DNA of 64,000 nt from positions 30,264,161 to 30,328,160 of the forward strand of contig NC_047089.1 of assembly GCF_902459505.1 (NCBI RefSeq), written 5' to 3'. The notes under the pieces were generated by a model, which searched no databases, was not told the DNA's origin, and saw only the letters and a list, made by a program, of their open reading frames with translations. The position numbers and the translations under genes are program-made. The DNA comes from Geotrypetes seraphini. Taxonomy: Eukaryota > Chordata > Amphibia > Gymnophiona > Dermophiidae. Of the stretch, positions 32,950 through 44,165 are shown piece by piece. The first letter of the stretch is position 1, and every line of letters begins with the position of its first letter.

Positions 32950-33850
32950 AGAGGTTCCATGGGATTAGAGAGCCATATTGGTTTCCTTTTCTCTTGTTTT
33001 TATTTATTTTCCTCACATTAAGGTCAGTAGCCATTTTTATTGCTCCTTTCAGCTCAGACCACTGTTTTTCCACTGCTCTTATGTCCTCCCATCCTAACAG
33101 CTCTTTCTTCGGGTACTCCTCCATTTTACTAAAATCTGCACGCTTGAAATCTAGGACTTTGAGTATTGTGTGGTCACCTTCCACTTTAGCTGTTATATCA
33201 GACCAAACTGTTTGATAATCGTTACCACCCAGCCGGGCACCCACTCGGACATTTGAGACACCTTCTCCATTTGTGAGCACCAGATCCAGTATCATTTTTT
33301 TCCTCATCAGTTCTGTTGCCATTTGTCTGAGCAGAGCCCCTTGAAGGGCATCCATTATCTCTCTACTTCTTCCTGATTCCACAGACAAAACATTCCAATC
33401 CACATCCCGCAGGTTGAAATCACCCAGCAATGGCACCTGTCTTTTCTCCCCCCCCCCCCCCCCCAACTTTTGGATATCTGCAACAAGATCTTTATCAATT
33501 TTCTGCAATTGAATTGGAGATCTGTAAACAGCACCCACGTAGATGGAAGTTTCTTCTTCTCTTTTCAAAACAATCCATATCGCTTCTTCCTTTCACCAGA
33601 TCCCCTGCATTTCAGTTGCTTGGATATTGGTTTTTACATAGAGAGCTACACCCTCACCTTTTCGACCATTTCTGTCCTTCCTAAAAGGATTATAGCCTGG
33701 TATATTTGTGAGCCATCCATGGGAATCACTGAACGATGTCTATGTGAGAGCAACAATATCCAAGTCTGCCTCAAATGAAAGAGACTTGACTCATGCACAT
33801 TTATATTACGTAGGTATTTAAACGGGTGATGAAAAGACATTGCTGCATCA
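32950..33850 (-). mobile_element. CR1 LINE ORF2 endonuclease part
   Basis: The minus strand encodes an endonuclease/exonuclease/phosphatase-type domain: YVGAVYRSP, then LLGDFNLRDVDWN, MILDLVLTNGEGVSNVRVG, then GGNDYQTVWSDIT and LDFKRADFSKM. This is the CR1 ORF2 N-terminal domain that nicks target DNA. The first conserved motifs and the final histidine motif are not clear (GGNDYQ where SDH is usual). A frame of 278 codons is open but runs past the homology at its end. It lies opposite in direction to the adjacent CR1 ORF1, so the two are separate insertions or were rearranged. Confidence 0.8.
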
Positions 33851-34369
33851 AAGTGAACAGAGATCCATTTTTTACCTTAGAACCATTTGGCCTAATGGGC
33901 TTAATCAGAAGTTAGAATGGTGTGCTTTTTATTAGAAATGAAATTAGTTTTTTGATTGAACAAAGTCTAATGGATATGATCTCATGAAACCGGTAGTTTG
34001 AATCCTAATGCCATTCTGAGCCTTGTGTAGACGGAGCAGGAGAGAATGCAAAATTTCTCTGACGCAGCCACTGAATAGTGAAACAAGAGCCTTGTTGGAT
34101 GGTAAAAGCTAGTTCCTGATTCTTCAGACCAGCATGAGAATTGCTATAGTAGGACGATCAACTCGCTGGACGGAACATGAAATGTTCTGAGTGAACATCT
34201 ACGAAGATAAGTGAACTGTGTCTCTTGTTATTTTTCTTTGTTCCCTGTGCACAGTGGTGTTTTTTTCCTATTTTGGAAAACTACATTTGGAAAATTAGTG
34301 GAGTTTATTTGCCTATGATACAGAACAGGACTGGCTAAAAAACTCATTGGGTTGCCGTCCGTAGAGTGT

Positions 34370-34530
34370 TGATGGTTAAGGCTTTTTCTCCACTGAGTAT
34401 AAATGGTTTTTCATGTGGTATTTCCACCACTTGTCTAATAACATTTTGATTGCATTTTGAATTTAAACGTCTCTATCATATCTCCCCTCTCCCACCTTTC
34501 CTCCAAAGTATACAGGTTACAATTTGCCAT
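34370..34530 (-). mobile_element. CR1-like LINE fragment
   Basis: The minus strand contains the GGGGAGATATGATAGAGACG motif (the RGDMIETF-type block after the CR1 RT domain). Short and decayed. Confidence 0.5.
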
Positions 34531-34612
34531 AGATACAGTACAAGATTTTTTAAAAATACATTTTTATCCTAATTCGACACATGCTAGGGATCTAATACCA
34601 AATATATAATAC

Positions 34613-35708
34613 TAGTGTTTAAGCCCGTTACATTAACGAGTGCTAGAGTACATGTCTGTGGTTTTTTTTTTATTTGTCTCTCTCTCCTTGGATGCTGTCT
34701 GTCTGTCATTCTTTCTGTCTGTCTCTCCCTGGCCCCCTGTCTATCTTTATTTCTAACTCTATCCTCTTCCCTCAATCCTGCATGTGCCCTTTTTTCTTTC
34801 TCCTCCCCACTTCCTTCCAACATCTGCTCCCCCTGTCCCTCAGACTTCCATTCAGTGGCTGTCCCTCCTCTCCCTCACACTTCCATTCAGTGTCTGTCTC
34901 CCTCTCTCTACCCCTTCTATCTACTGTTCACCCTCTGTCTTGCCCCTTCCATTCACTGCCCTCTCTTCTCTTTCCGCCCCAGTGTCCGCCCTCTCTCTCT
35001 CTGTTCCATATGGCATCTCCTCCTTCCTTTCCCCTTTCCTTTTCCCTTGGTCTGGCATACATTCCTACTTCCCTCCATGCCCTGCCATCTCTTCTTCCTT
35101 CCAAGCCATTCTCTCCCCCTCTGCTCCCTTTCCTCCTTGAACTTCATCGGGCAGCAGCAGCATCAGCATTCACAATTCATTGCTGTTGCCGGCTTCAGGT
35201 CTTCCTCTCTGTCGGGTCATCTTCCTGAAACAGAAAGTAGGCAGGACCCGCCAGAGAGGAAGACCTAAAGCCGGCAACAGCATCAAATTGTAAACGCTGC
35301 TGCTGCCCGAAGAAGCCAGGCCTTGAAAAACCCGAGGCAGACCGCTTCTCTTCCCTCCCAGCCCAACCCCCGCTGACTCGGCTCCTTTACCCTTTCCTAT
35401 CACCGCCTGCGTCGCAGAAGCGGCAATCGGGGTGGCGAGGACGCTAAGGAGACTGTGAAGGTTTTGGCGTGCGGTGGCGCTCCACGAAGCCCTCCTCCCA
35501 GCAGCCTCCGCCAGCACCAATCGGGGTGGCGAGGACGCGGGCAGGGAGAGAGCTTACCTGCGCTTCCTCCAGCGATTGATAAGTGAGGGCGGGAGAAGGG
35601 GAGAATTTTCCCTGCCACCAGATTGGCTGCCACGGATCAGAAATCACGGCGGCAGAGATCACAAAATTTCAAGAGCGCATGAGCGCTCTAAGGTTTTATT
35701 ATATAGGA
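34613..35708 (-). mobile_element. Non-autonomous Helitron, 1.1 kb
   Basis: On the minus strand it begins TCCTATATAATAAAACCTTAG (35708 downward) and ends with a hairpin region (CACTCGTTAATGTAACGGGC) and CTAG at 34613-34616. The host bases are A before and T after. Its 5' and 3' ends match those of the copy at 23443-23900. The interior has long pyrimidine-rich tracts and a palindrome-like G/C-rich part (35170-35640). The many open frames are compositional. No Rep/helicase. Confidence 0.8.
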
Positions 35709-35814
35709 TACAGTTTACAAGTTAAATTTGAAATAGTTACAGTTCAAGATTTATCATTATAAGTTTTTATCCTAATGTGACACATACCGAGGATCAAGAA
35801 CCAACATACATTCA

Positions 35815-35950
35815 TATTTCTTTGTAATCTATTGGCCTTAGGCAGGTTAACGCTTCATTGCCCCAAGCACAAAATAAGTACCTGTCGAAAAAAATGTAAA
35901 CCACTTTGATTGTGTAAACCACACAGAAAAAGCAGTACACGAGTATTATC
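35815..35950 (+). mobile_element. tRNA-SINE body, head missing
   Basis: CATTGCCCCAAGCACAAAATAAGTACCTGTC and AAACCACTTTGATTGTGTAAACC match the body of the SINE at 43803-44010. The tRNA-like head is absent. Confidence 0.55.
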
Positions 35951-36367
35951 CCCTCTATTTCTCAGAACTTGTTGAAGGGATAAGACCTATTATTAAAAAT
36001 CAATTCCAGAAGAAAGAAAGAACAAACAGAAGCATACTTCTTTATAATAAAGACTGATCATCAACAAGTTAGGTTAAAGGCTAGTCCATTAATAACAATG
36101 ATATCACTCATATTAATCTCACTTTGGTGAATGGTAAATTTTCAGAAAATAGTTCCTCTCAGCCTACTGAGATATCCAAAACCTCTCTTGACGTTGCAGT
36201 TTTGTTAAAAAAAAAAAAAAGGGGGGGGTGTTAAATAATTCTAAAAGGAAAATAAAAACATTCGTAAATATGCGGAGAATGAAAGGTTGTATGTGTGAGG
36301 GGAGTGGTACCTATCTGCTGATGTATATCCAAGGTGTGTTTTCATTGTGAATACATATTTGGGGTGA

Positions 36368-36838
36368 CAGTGGCGTAGCGAAGGTGAGAGGCACCGGGAG
36401 CAGTGGCACCCATCCCCCACCCTCATCTCCACCCCTCCCCCACTCCTTCCCTGATCCCGCCTGCCGTGCATGCCCCCTGCTCCTTTCTTGATCCCACCTG
36501 CCGCACACGCCCCCTTCCCTTTCCCCGTACCTCTGATTGAAATTGTTGCTCGCGGCAGTCAACAATATGCTCCTCATGACCCCATCGGCTCTCCCTCTGA
36601 TGTCACCTCCTGAGCGCGGCACCCGGAAGTGATAGGTGGGAGAGCTGACAGGGTCACAAAGAGCACATTGTTGACCACCGCAAACAAGTTCCTCAACTAG
36701 AGGTATGGGGAAGGGAAGGGGGGCGTGCACGTGGAAGGGAAGAATGGGAAGAGGTGGGGGGATGGAGAGGAGCTGGGGTGTCAGCACCCCTGCCAACATG
36801 GCACACGGGATGGATTGCCCCCCTTTACTAAGCCACTG
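36368..36838. mobile_element. hAT non-autonomous element, 471 bp
   Basis: Begins CAGTGGCGTAGCGAAGG and ends TTACTAAGCCACTG. TGGGGTGA (36360-36367) and TGGGGTGG (36839-36846) are an 8-bp TSD with one change. It shares its terminus with the 3.5-kb hAT at 8539-12085. Subterminal inverted repeat around CAACAATATGCTC. Confidence 0.82.
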
Positions 36839-36890
36839 TGGGGTGGTATGTGTTTACAGTGAGGGGACATGAGTATGTTGAAAAAATGTA

Positions 36891-37234
36891 CACTTCTCCC
36901 TCCGTATTCACAGATTCAGCAATCGCGGTTTCGTTTATTCGTGGTTTTTAGCTTGCTGGCTCCTCCCCCCAAATTACACTAGCTTGCATAAAGAAATCGC
37001 TGATTCCAAGCGTTTACAGTAAAAAAAATCACCGATTCCCAGCACCTTCTTCACCTTGTTTTGCCTCTCCATCAGGAACAGGCCAGATCTCCCACCATGT
37101 TATTTGCGGTTTCACCATATTCACGATGGTTTTTCATAGAAAACAGCGAATAACATATGAAAAAGTTATTCACATTTTTTCTGTATTTGCGGTTCTGTTA
37201 ATCCCCTATCACAGCGAATACGGAGGGAGAAGTG
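36891..37234. mobile_element. Tc1/mariner (Tigger/pogo-like) MITE
   Basis: Perfect inverted ends: CACTTCTCCCTCCGTATTC and GAATACGGAGGGAGAAGTG, with TA at 36889-36890 and 37235-37236. GCGGTTTC words recur in both subterminal regions. Related by its ends to 18480-18943. Confidence 0.82.
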
Positions 37235-37850
37235 TAGAAGAGTGAGCTGGAGGGAGGTTATGAGAGAAAACGCTATATACAGCGCACAATTTTGAAAGTC
37301 TGATGCGATAAAAAGTATGCACTAGTTTTGGTGCATAAATTAGAAAACGGGGGTGGGGGGTGGTGGACAGGGGAGGGGCATGGCACATCGCACTGTTACA
37401 GAATATGCCTGGTCTGTGCACAGCTTAAGAGCAGGCACTTAGGCCTGTTTTAGCTGACCTAAATGGATGCGCCTAAAAATTAGGCGACACACTGGCACTT
37501 GGCACGATTCTATAAAAGGTGCGCATAGCTTGTAGACTTGCTCTATACAACTCAACAACAATAATATATTATTTCTAGAAAAATAGTTATCCGGTATCCA
37601 CCAATTCCCCTGGGTACCAGATAACTGAGATTCTACTGTATGTTATTTAAAATACGTCAAGGAATAATACCTGCGCATATGCCCCCCCATTGCTGCCCTC
37701 AGTGAAATACACCCGCTAGCTAATGAGCGCATCCGTACTCATTCTCCACTGTTGACACCCCCCCTCCCCTCCAAAACGCAAACATAAATTAGCTGCAATC
37801 TTTTGACAAACTAACATAGAGTGCTTTAGCATGACATACATGTGTTAGGC

Positions 37851-38066
37851 CAGGGGTGTCCAACCTATGGCCCGAGGGCCGCTTGCGGCCCCCTGAAGTA
37901 TTTTGTGCAGCTCCGGTCAAGGGCAATGCAGTGTTTTCCTCTGCTGTCCCTGGGTGTTTACCGACTTGCTGGCTCCCTCCTCTGTCGTGCTGCAGCGTTT
38001 GCACGGCCCCAGAAACATTTTTTCGGCCAATGCGGCCCAGGGAAGCCAAAAGGTTGGACACCCCTG
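37851..38066. mobile_element. hAT MITE with 8-bp TSD
   Basis: Begins CAGGGGTGTCCAACC, ends GGTTGGACACCCCTG (perfect 15-base inverted ends). TGTTAGGC at 37843-37850 and 38067-38074. Same family as 29137-29360. Confidence 0.92.
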
Positions 38067-38079
38067 TGTTAGGCCATTT

Positions 38080-39060
38080 TTGAATTAATAAAAGGGTCTC
38101 TCAGTGTGTAAGAGATTTCAGTGGTCTATTCCAATTCCTCCTCATCTCGCGGTCAGTGGTTAGAGGTACAGCTAGGCATCCTTTCATGAAATTAACGTTC
38201 GCAGGATTTTGAACAGGATAGCGAAAGCTTCTGTACCACCTGGTCTATACCAAATATAAAAGAACTCTATTACGGCAGGATCCTAATTATCTTAAATTAA
38301 AATCACTGCATCTTATTGGCAATTTCCCTATATCGTGCAGAAGAAACCTCCTCACCCCACATCTGGGATATCCAGAAACATAACAGATGCATTCAGTATA
38401 GGCTGAAGAAAACAAGAAATTAAGCCATTTATTTTGTTATGGTGCAATTTTGAGTTATGTTCATTTTTTTTTGCATTTGTAATTAGAGAATGGAACAGAT
38501 GGTGAAGGTTTTGTCTGAAGGGACATACTCATTTAAATGGCCTTCTATTCTATGACTGCAAGTGAACAGTACAGAGAGATTTATTTACTACAGCAGTCTT
38601 TGCTTCAATGAGTTACACAGGGAAAGAAAAAGACTCCAGGATATGTGTAAATTCTCTTCTCAAATAGGCGATGGAAGAGAGATTAGGTTCATCTCGGATC
38701 ATCTGAATACGATTTGGCAGGTTTATGGTTAGAATCCAAGTCAACTGTAATGAATACGAGAAATGACAGAATAGCTAGACAACTACAGTTCAGATTATTA
38801 TATAATCTGGATTCAGGTAACTCTCAGCATGACAATTTTATATGTGTTGTTAAAATAATACAATAAGAGGGAAATTCAGTAAAATGGCACCCAAAATTTA
38901 GGCACCGGGATAATCCATGCTAAACTACTATGCTGCAAAGAGTGCTCTTCGTAGAACGCTAACTTAGCACAATTTTCACGCCTAAATTTCGGTACTACAA
39001 TCTAGTGCAATGCTGGAGCCCAACGATGACATTATTCTATAACGTCACATTATTCTATAA
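38080..39060. other. No gene seen
   Basis: Moderately A/T-rich. 38870-39060 carries words of the old 'GCGCCTAA' repeat. I see no frame or intact element. Confidence 0.4.
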
Positions 39061-39074
39061 CATCACAACTAAAT

Positions 39075-39320
39075 GCCGGGAACAGGGGCATAGTAAGGGG
39101 GGACGGACCACCCTCGACACCATCTTGGTACCTCTTTAAATATTCACTAGCGTAGCAACTTCTCAGACCTGCTGCTCATGCCGGCCTGGCTCCCCTCTGA
39201 AATCACTTCCTGGTCCTGAGGCCAGGAAGTGACGTCAGAGAGAATGCCAATGCTGGCACGAGCAGCAGGCCAGAGAAGCTGCTCGAGCTGGTGAAGATTT
39301 AAAGAAGTGTGGAATAAAAA
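39075..39320. mobile_element. hAT-type subterminal palindrome fragment
   Basis: CTGGTCCTGAGGCCAGGAAGTGACGTCAG and the arms CTGCTGCTCATGCCGG and GGCACGAGCAGCAGG form a G/C-rich palindrome like those in the CAGTGGCGTA hAT family. Proper ends are missing. Confidence 0.45.
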
Positions 39321-39439
39321 CGTATATACCTGCCTCCAGAACATCAGAACCTAGCATAGGAAAGCCTAGCAGAGCTCCACAGAGGTGGCTTATGTAGTCG
39401 GGGGGGGGGGGGGGGAGGGAGGGGACAGTGGGGGGGAGG

Positions 39440-40087
39440 GGACTAGTGAACCATAAAAAGGAGGACCCAGGCCCATAAGCTACTTTAACCACTGCATTCA
39501 TGATGGAAAATGTGAGTCCACCCAAAAAAAAACCAAAAACCCTACTGAACTGCCATATAAGCGCCAACCTGCAGGCATAAGGGCTATTGGGGTTGTAGAC
39601 AGGTGGGTATAGTAGGTTTTGGGGGGCTCACCATGACTTGCAAGGGAGTTATGGTGAGAAGTTTATGTGCCACCCTTTTTACGAAGTTCACAACAGTGCC
39701 CCATTACTCTGTTGCCATGTCTGGGTGGCCAGTCTATCACTTTGCTGGCCCCCTCCCACGTCCAAAAGGTCTTGTTCTAGGCGTTTGGGACTTTTTTGGA
39801 CAAGAATGTAGTGTAAAGATAGACGTAGCAGTGGTCTGGACGATCAAATGGCTGGACACAGAAGTAGACGAATTTAAAAACTGGAGGGACAAAACAAAAC
39901 TGGGGGGACATCTTTTTCAAGAATAGGCTTTGGATGCTGCTGACTTTGGGTAACTGGCACCCAAGGCCCAAAACGGACTTGAGACGTTTGTTGTGATTAT
40001 GCCCCTCTGTGTATGTTTAACCTGTAACCCGTTCTGAGCTTTTGGGGGGGTCAACGGGATAGAAAACAAATTAAATAAATAAATAAA
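39440..40087. mobile_element. DNA-element relic followed by a LINE/SINE-type 3' end
   Basis: 39480-40007 has words shared with the 5750-7350 relic type (TTTTTGGACAAGAATG, GGACGATCAAATGGCTGGAC). 40008-40087 (AACCTGTAACCCGTTCTGAG, then AAATAAATAAATAAAT) is a polyadenylated 3' end of a short retroelement. No coding. Confidence 0.4.
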
Positions 40088-40238
40088 TGGTTTCCTTAGA
40101 CGACATAAATTTGTATTTTGTAGGTTTCTCAACCTGATCCGTTTAAAACAGTTGCACATAGATTTAAATTCTAACGGGCTTTTCAACGTTGTCTTCTGTT
40201 ACCTAGTTTATGTTTTTGTGTACAAGTTAGCACATATA

Positions 40239-40368
40239 GGCCCTCTTTTACTAAGGTGTGCTAACCGATTAGCGCAGGCTAAACGCTAACGCGTGCATGT
40301 TAGTCTACGGACGTGTTAGCATTTTACACGTGCGCTAATCGGTTAGCGCACCTTAGTAAAAGAGGGGG
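40239..40368. mobile_element. Palindromic MITE, exact ATA TSD
   Basis: Starts GGCCCTCTTTTACTAAGGTG and ends CACCTTAGTAAAAGAGGGGG, ATA on both sides (40236-40238, 40369-40371). Very regular arms. Confidence 0.88.
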
Positions 40369-40394
40369 ATAGAGAGAGTGTTTGGTTCATAGTC

Positions 40395-40850
40395 TAAAGC
40401 GCGCGAGGACAAAGGCACGCTGACAACCGAGCGCGGACAACTGAGCGCAGGACTTCATTGTGCCGAAGAAAAACCGTATTTTAAAGGGCTCCGACGGGGG
40501 TGTTGGTGGGGAACCCCACCCCCACTTTACTTAATAAAGATCGTGCTGGCGTTGTGGGGGGTGTGGGAGTTGTAACCCCCCTCATTATACTGGAAACTTA
40601 ACTTTTTCCCTGTTTTTAAGGGAAAAAGTTAAGTTTTCAGTATAATGTGGGGGTTACACCCCCCATCATGGCAGCGTGAGGCAGCGCGATCCCTATTAAG
40701 TAGAGTGGGGGGGTTCCCCCCCACACCCTCCTTCAGAGCCCTTTAAAATACGGGTTTTCTTCAGCGCAATTAAGCCTTGCGTTCAGTTGTCCACGCTCGG
40801 TTGTCGGCACGCCTTTGTCCTCGCGTGCTTTTGACCCGTCACCGAGTGTT
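40395..40850. mobile_element. Foldback element, palindrome of about 450 bp
   Basis: Arms run AAAGCGCGCGAGGACAAAGG on the left to CCTTTGTCCTCGCGTGCTTT-like sequence on the right, through TTTTAAAGGGCTC and GAGCCCTTTAAAA. They meet at about 40612 in AACTTTTTCCCTG and AGGGAAAAAGTT. The arms are around 90% complementary. Exact ends and TSD are unclear because the outermost bases differ. Superfamily not assigned; no coding. Confidence 0.75.
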
Positions 40851-41092
40851 TACATATTTCCAACTGTGGTTTTACATCCAAAACATTGGACTGCAAAAGG
40901 TCCACAGATCAGACAACTTATAAATGACCCACATTTCATCGCGTCAGTGAGTGAAATCGAATCACGTGCCTGGTCTTCATTCGTTCTTGTTGTGAAAAAC
41001 CACCTCAGTTGAATGTTTTGATTGGTAATTTGTATTTTCATTTTTTTTAAAACCAGAATCTCGCTAGAAGATTGTGACTTTTTTTAAACTAA

Positions 41093-41203
41093 CCCCCCTT
41101 TTATCAAGCTATGCCGCCAAGCAGTGCGAGCTAAATGCCGAGCCACTCATAGGAATAGGATAGGCAGATCAGCATTTAGTTGATAAAAAGGGGGTGGGGA
41201 GGG
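41093..41203. mobile_element. Palindromic MITE, TAA TSD (decayed)
   Basis: Starts CCCCCCTTTTATCAAGC and ends TTGATAAAAAGGGGGTGGGG, TAA at 41090-41092 and 41204-41206. The right arm is shortened. Confidence 0.7.
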
Positions 41204-41582
41204 TAAGACTTTATTGTTACTTATGAAACTTTTAATGAGCTCTGTCATCAAAAAATAATATGGGAGTTTTCCAAAAGTGTCCTCATTGTTAAAACATCTA
41301 CAAGTGGTTTTACAGCACAGTCCTTGCATCAATAACAATATGGCCATTTGGTATATGGCCATTTGGTGGGGGATGGGCTGGGGAGGGCTTCAATGGCTGG
41401 GAGGGTGTAGATGGGCTGGAGTAAGTTTTAACGGAAATTTCGGCAGTAGGAACCCAAGCACAGTACCGGGTAGAGCTTTGGATTCTTGCCCAGAAATAGC
41501 TAAGAAGAAAAAATTAAAAAAATTTAAATTGAATCAGGTTGGGCAGACTGGATTGACCATTCGGGTCTTTATCTGCCGTCAT

Positions 41583-42860
41583 CTACTATGTTATGTTACT
41601 ATATACCGCAGGACCGTGAAGTTCTATGCGGTTTACAATGATTAGAAATGTTACAGATTGAATGGAATAAACCAAGTACAGACTTAGTGGTTGATAGTTC
41701 TAGAGATCGTTTGTTGAGGGCTAAGATTGTACAGGTTGGTTTCCTAAGTATTTCAGGAACAGATGTGTTTGTAGGCGTTTCCTGAATCCCCCATAGGTAG
41801 TAGGCACGGTCTTTACCCCATGATGCTACTTGATATGCGAAAAGATGTTGGTGATGACTTTTAAATTTACAACCTCTAATCGGTGGAGAAACAAAAGTTC
41901 GGGTGTGAGCTTCGCTTGTGTCTGTTGGTTGTGAAAGAGAAGAGGTCTGTCATGTATTTAGGGGCTAAGCCAATAAGGTACCTTGAAGCAAAAACAACCA
42001 AACTTGAATTTCACACGTGCCTCGAAAGTGAAAGTATATTTTCAAAATTGTCTTACAAAAATTAACCTGTCAAGATTTTCCTCTTTTTTTTTTTGCAGAT
42101 ATTATGTCCATCTCACATTTATAAATCTCCACATTTATAAATCCCACATTTATAAATGGTGCAGTTGTTAAAGGGAAGCCTACACCAAACATACTGGAGT
42201 CATTTGTACATATCACCCCTAGCAACAAAAAAATGTATTTCCATCAAACATGACTACTCACAAAATGTCTCTGCAGCATATTTCATTAAAAGAAGAAAAT
42301 GTAACTTGTAATTAGCCCAATTTTTGTAAGAACACTGCCAACATGATTAAAAATAGTATGGGTTCTTTCGTTAAGACAAAGGCACATGATAGCATCGGTT
42401 TCTCTCTACAGCAAAAAGCTTTATCACAGCACAGCTGTCTTCTTTGTGTGCGTTATGTCCATCAAATGCTTTATTAGCAAATCTATGCAAAAGTATGCTT
42501 ATATGAACAATATTGCCTATGAAGCAAATATAGTTGTACAGTCATGCTTATATATTAATATTTATAAAATAATGAAAGTATGCAAGTATTAATTCATCAA
42601 ACCATTGATTTTATAGTACATTTATAGCACCCATTGCAAACAGAGACCCATAAAAACTTGAAATGACACCACCTGTTATACAGAAAAACAGATTCCCTTT
42701 GATCTGAACAGGTGCACCATATTTATTATGGGGTCCTTTTACCTATCATAAAAATGAGACGTCAGGAAGACAGACTAGTGGTGAGAGAAGAGGAATCATA
42801 GGGGAAAATAAAATTAAGATCGTTTTAGCTTTTCAAAATATATCTCCATGCGTCCTAGAT
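41583..42860. other. LINE 3'-end scrap, then no gene
   Basis: 41597-41645 (TATATACCGCAGGACCG to GCGGTTTACAATG) is an antisense 3' end of the same LINE type as 42880 and 60735. The rest is A/T-rich without a frame. At 42110-42156 the word CACATTTATAAAT occurs three times in tandem. Confidence 0.5.
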
Positions 42861-42866
42861 TATGTT

Positions 42867-43633
42867 CTAATCTAATCTAATCCTTAGGTTTGTATACCGC
42901 ATCATCTCCACATTCGTAGAGCTCAACACGGTTTACAGGTAATTCAATAAATGAGGGAAGGACATAATAAGAAATTAGAGGTTATGAAGAGGATAGATAG
43001 CTTTACGTTTTAAATAGATAGCTTTACGTTTTGGAGAAAAGCCAGGTTTTCAGATGCTTTCGGAATAATTGGAATGAGCCTAGGTTCCGCAGCAGGGCAG
43101 GGAGGTTATGCCAAAGCTCAGTGAATTTGAAGAAAAGGGATTTTCCTAATTTACCTGCATACATGACGCCTTTTAATGAGAATGAGAAAGAGAAAAAAAG
43201 AGAGAGAGAGAGAGAAAAAAAAAGAGGAAGAGAGAGAAAAAAAAAGAGAAGAGAGAGAAAAAAAAGAGAGGAAGGGAGAGAAAAAAAGAGAGGAAGAGAG
43301 AGAAAAAAGAGAAGAGGGAGAGAGAGATAGAAAAGAGAGAGAGAAAATAAAGAGAAGAAGAGAGAGAGAGAAAAAAAGAGGAAGAGAGAGAGAGAAAAAA
43401 GAGAAGAAGAGAGCGAGAGAAAAAAGAGAGAGAGGAAGAGAGAGAAAAAAAGAGAGGAAGAGAGAAAAAAGAAAAGAGAGAGAGAAAAAAAGAGAGACAA
43501 AGAGAGAGAGAGGAAGAGAGAGAGAGAAAAAAGAGAGAGAGAGAGGAAGAGAAACTAAACTACACTAAACCTTAGGTTTGTATACCGCATCATCTCCACG
43601 TTCGTAGAGCTCGACGCGGTTTACAGTAGGAGA
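42867..43633 (-). mobile_element. LINE 3'-end / GA array / LINE 3'-end composite, copy 1
   Basis: Read on the minus strand: a LINE 3' end truncated at 43633, its CTAAA-type tail (about 43553), a CT-rich array, then a second LINE ORF2 C-terminus (VMYAGKLGKSLFFKFTELW, GSFQLFRKHLKTWLFSKT) and its 3' end with tail at 42867. The same order recurs at 48151-49020 with a different 5' truncation point. Confidence 0.75.
43175..43552. repeat. Irregular GA-rich array, copy 1
   Basis: About 380 bases of GAGAGAAAAAAAGAGGAAGA-type sequence, with singular landmarks (GATAGAAAAG, AGCGAGAG, GAGACAAAG) that recur in the same order at 46105-46488 and 48468-48838. The long Arg/Lys/Glu-rich frames here are compositional. 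Confidence 0.9.
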
Positions 43634-43673
43634 AATAGGAAGGAACTACCAGTTATGCCAGTTCTCAGGGGCA

Positions 43674-44045
43674 GGGTTTCTCACCGGTCCTCGGGGCACA
43701 CCCAGTCAGCCAGGTTTTCTGGCTATCCACAATGAATATGCATGAGATAGATATGCATGGACTACCTCCACGGTATGCAAATTGATCTCATATAGATTTA
43801 TTGGAGAAGTGGCCTAGTGGTTAGAGCAGCTGCCTCAGCACCGTGAGGTTGTGAGTTCAGTTCCCACCGCAGCTCCTCGTAACCCTGGGCAAGTCACTTA
43901 ACACTTCATTTCCCCAGGTACAAAATAAGTACCTGTCTAAAATATGGAAACTGCTTTAACTGTGCAAACCACACAAAAAAAGAAGTATGCAAGTCCCACC
44001 CCCTTCATTGGGGATATCCTGAAAACTTGACTTTCTGGGTATATC
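43674..44045. mobile_element. hAT-like MITE split by a tRNA-SINE
   Basis: Left half CAGGGGCAGGGTTTCTCACC to GGTCCTCGGGGCACACCC and AATGAATATGCATGAG, right half CATTGGGGATATCCTGAAAAC. The halves are complementary around the SINE at 43803-44010. The right terminus is decayed. Confidence 0.6.
43803..44010 (+). mobile_element. tRNA-derived SINE
   Basis: The head carries a box A-like TGGCCTAGTGGTTAGAGC and a box B-like GTGAGTTCAGTTCCCAC, the internal RNA polymerase III promoter of a tRNA. The body has CCCTGGGCAAGTCACTTAAC and CAGGTACAAAATAAGTACC, and the end is A-rich. Read as a SINE and not a tRNA gene because the acceptor stem does not pair and the body follows. Confidence 0.8.
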
Positions 44046-44165
44046 CCAAGGTCTATATTGGCTCTTAGTGGAACAGAAAATTCAATGTACCCCTTTTTCA
44101 ATTGTTTGAAGTTGTATCCCCCAGCTATTCATCAAAATTACTCTTTACTACGTACATGAGGTATT

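Noticed and set aside
34615-35268. 217-codon plus-strand frame and overlapping frames
   Set aside because: Pyrimidine-rich Helitron interior, open in several frames, with no domain.
43024-43568. Arg/Lys/Glu-rich and Phe/Leu/Ser-rich frames of 100-158 codons
   Set aside because: They translate the GA array. The only real coding remnant is the LINE C-terminus at the left end. The same applies at 46044-46554 and 48312-48782.
43803-43880. A tRNA gene
   Set aside because: Box A and box B are recognisable but the acceptor stem does not pair and a SINE body follows.
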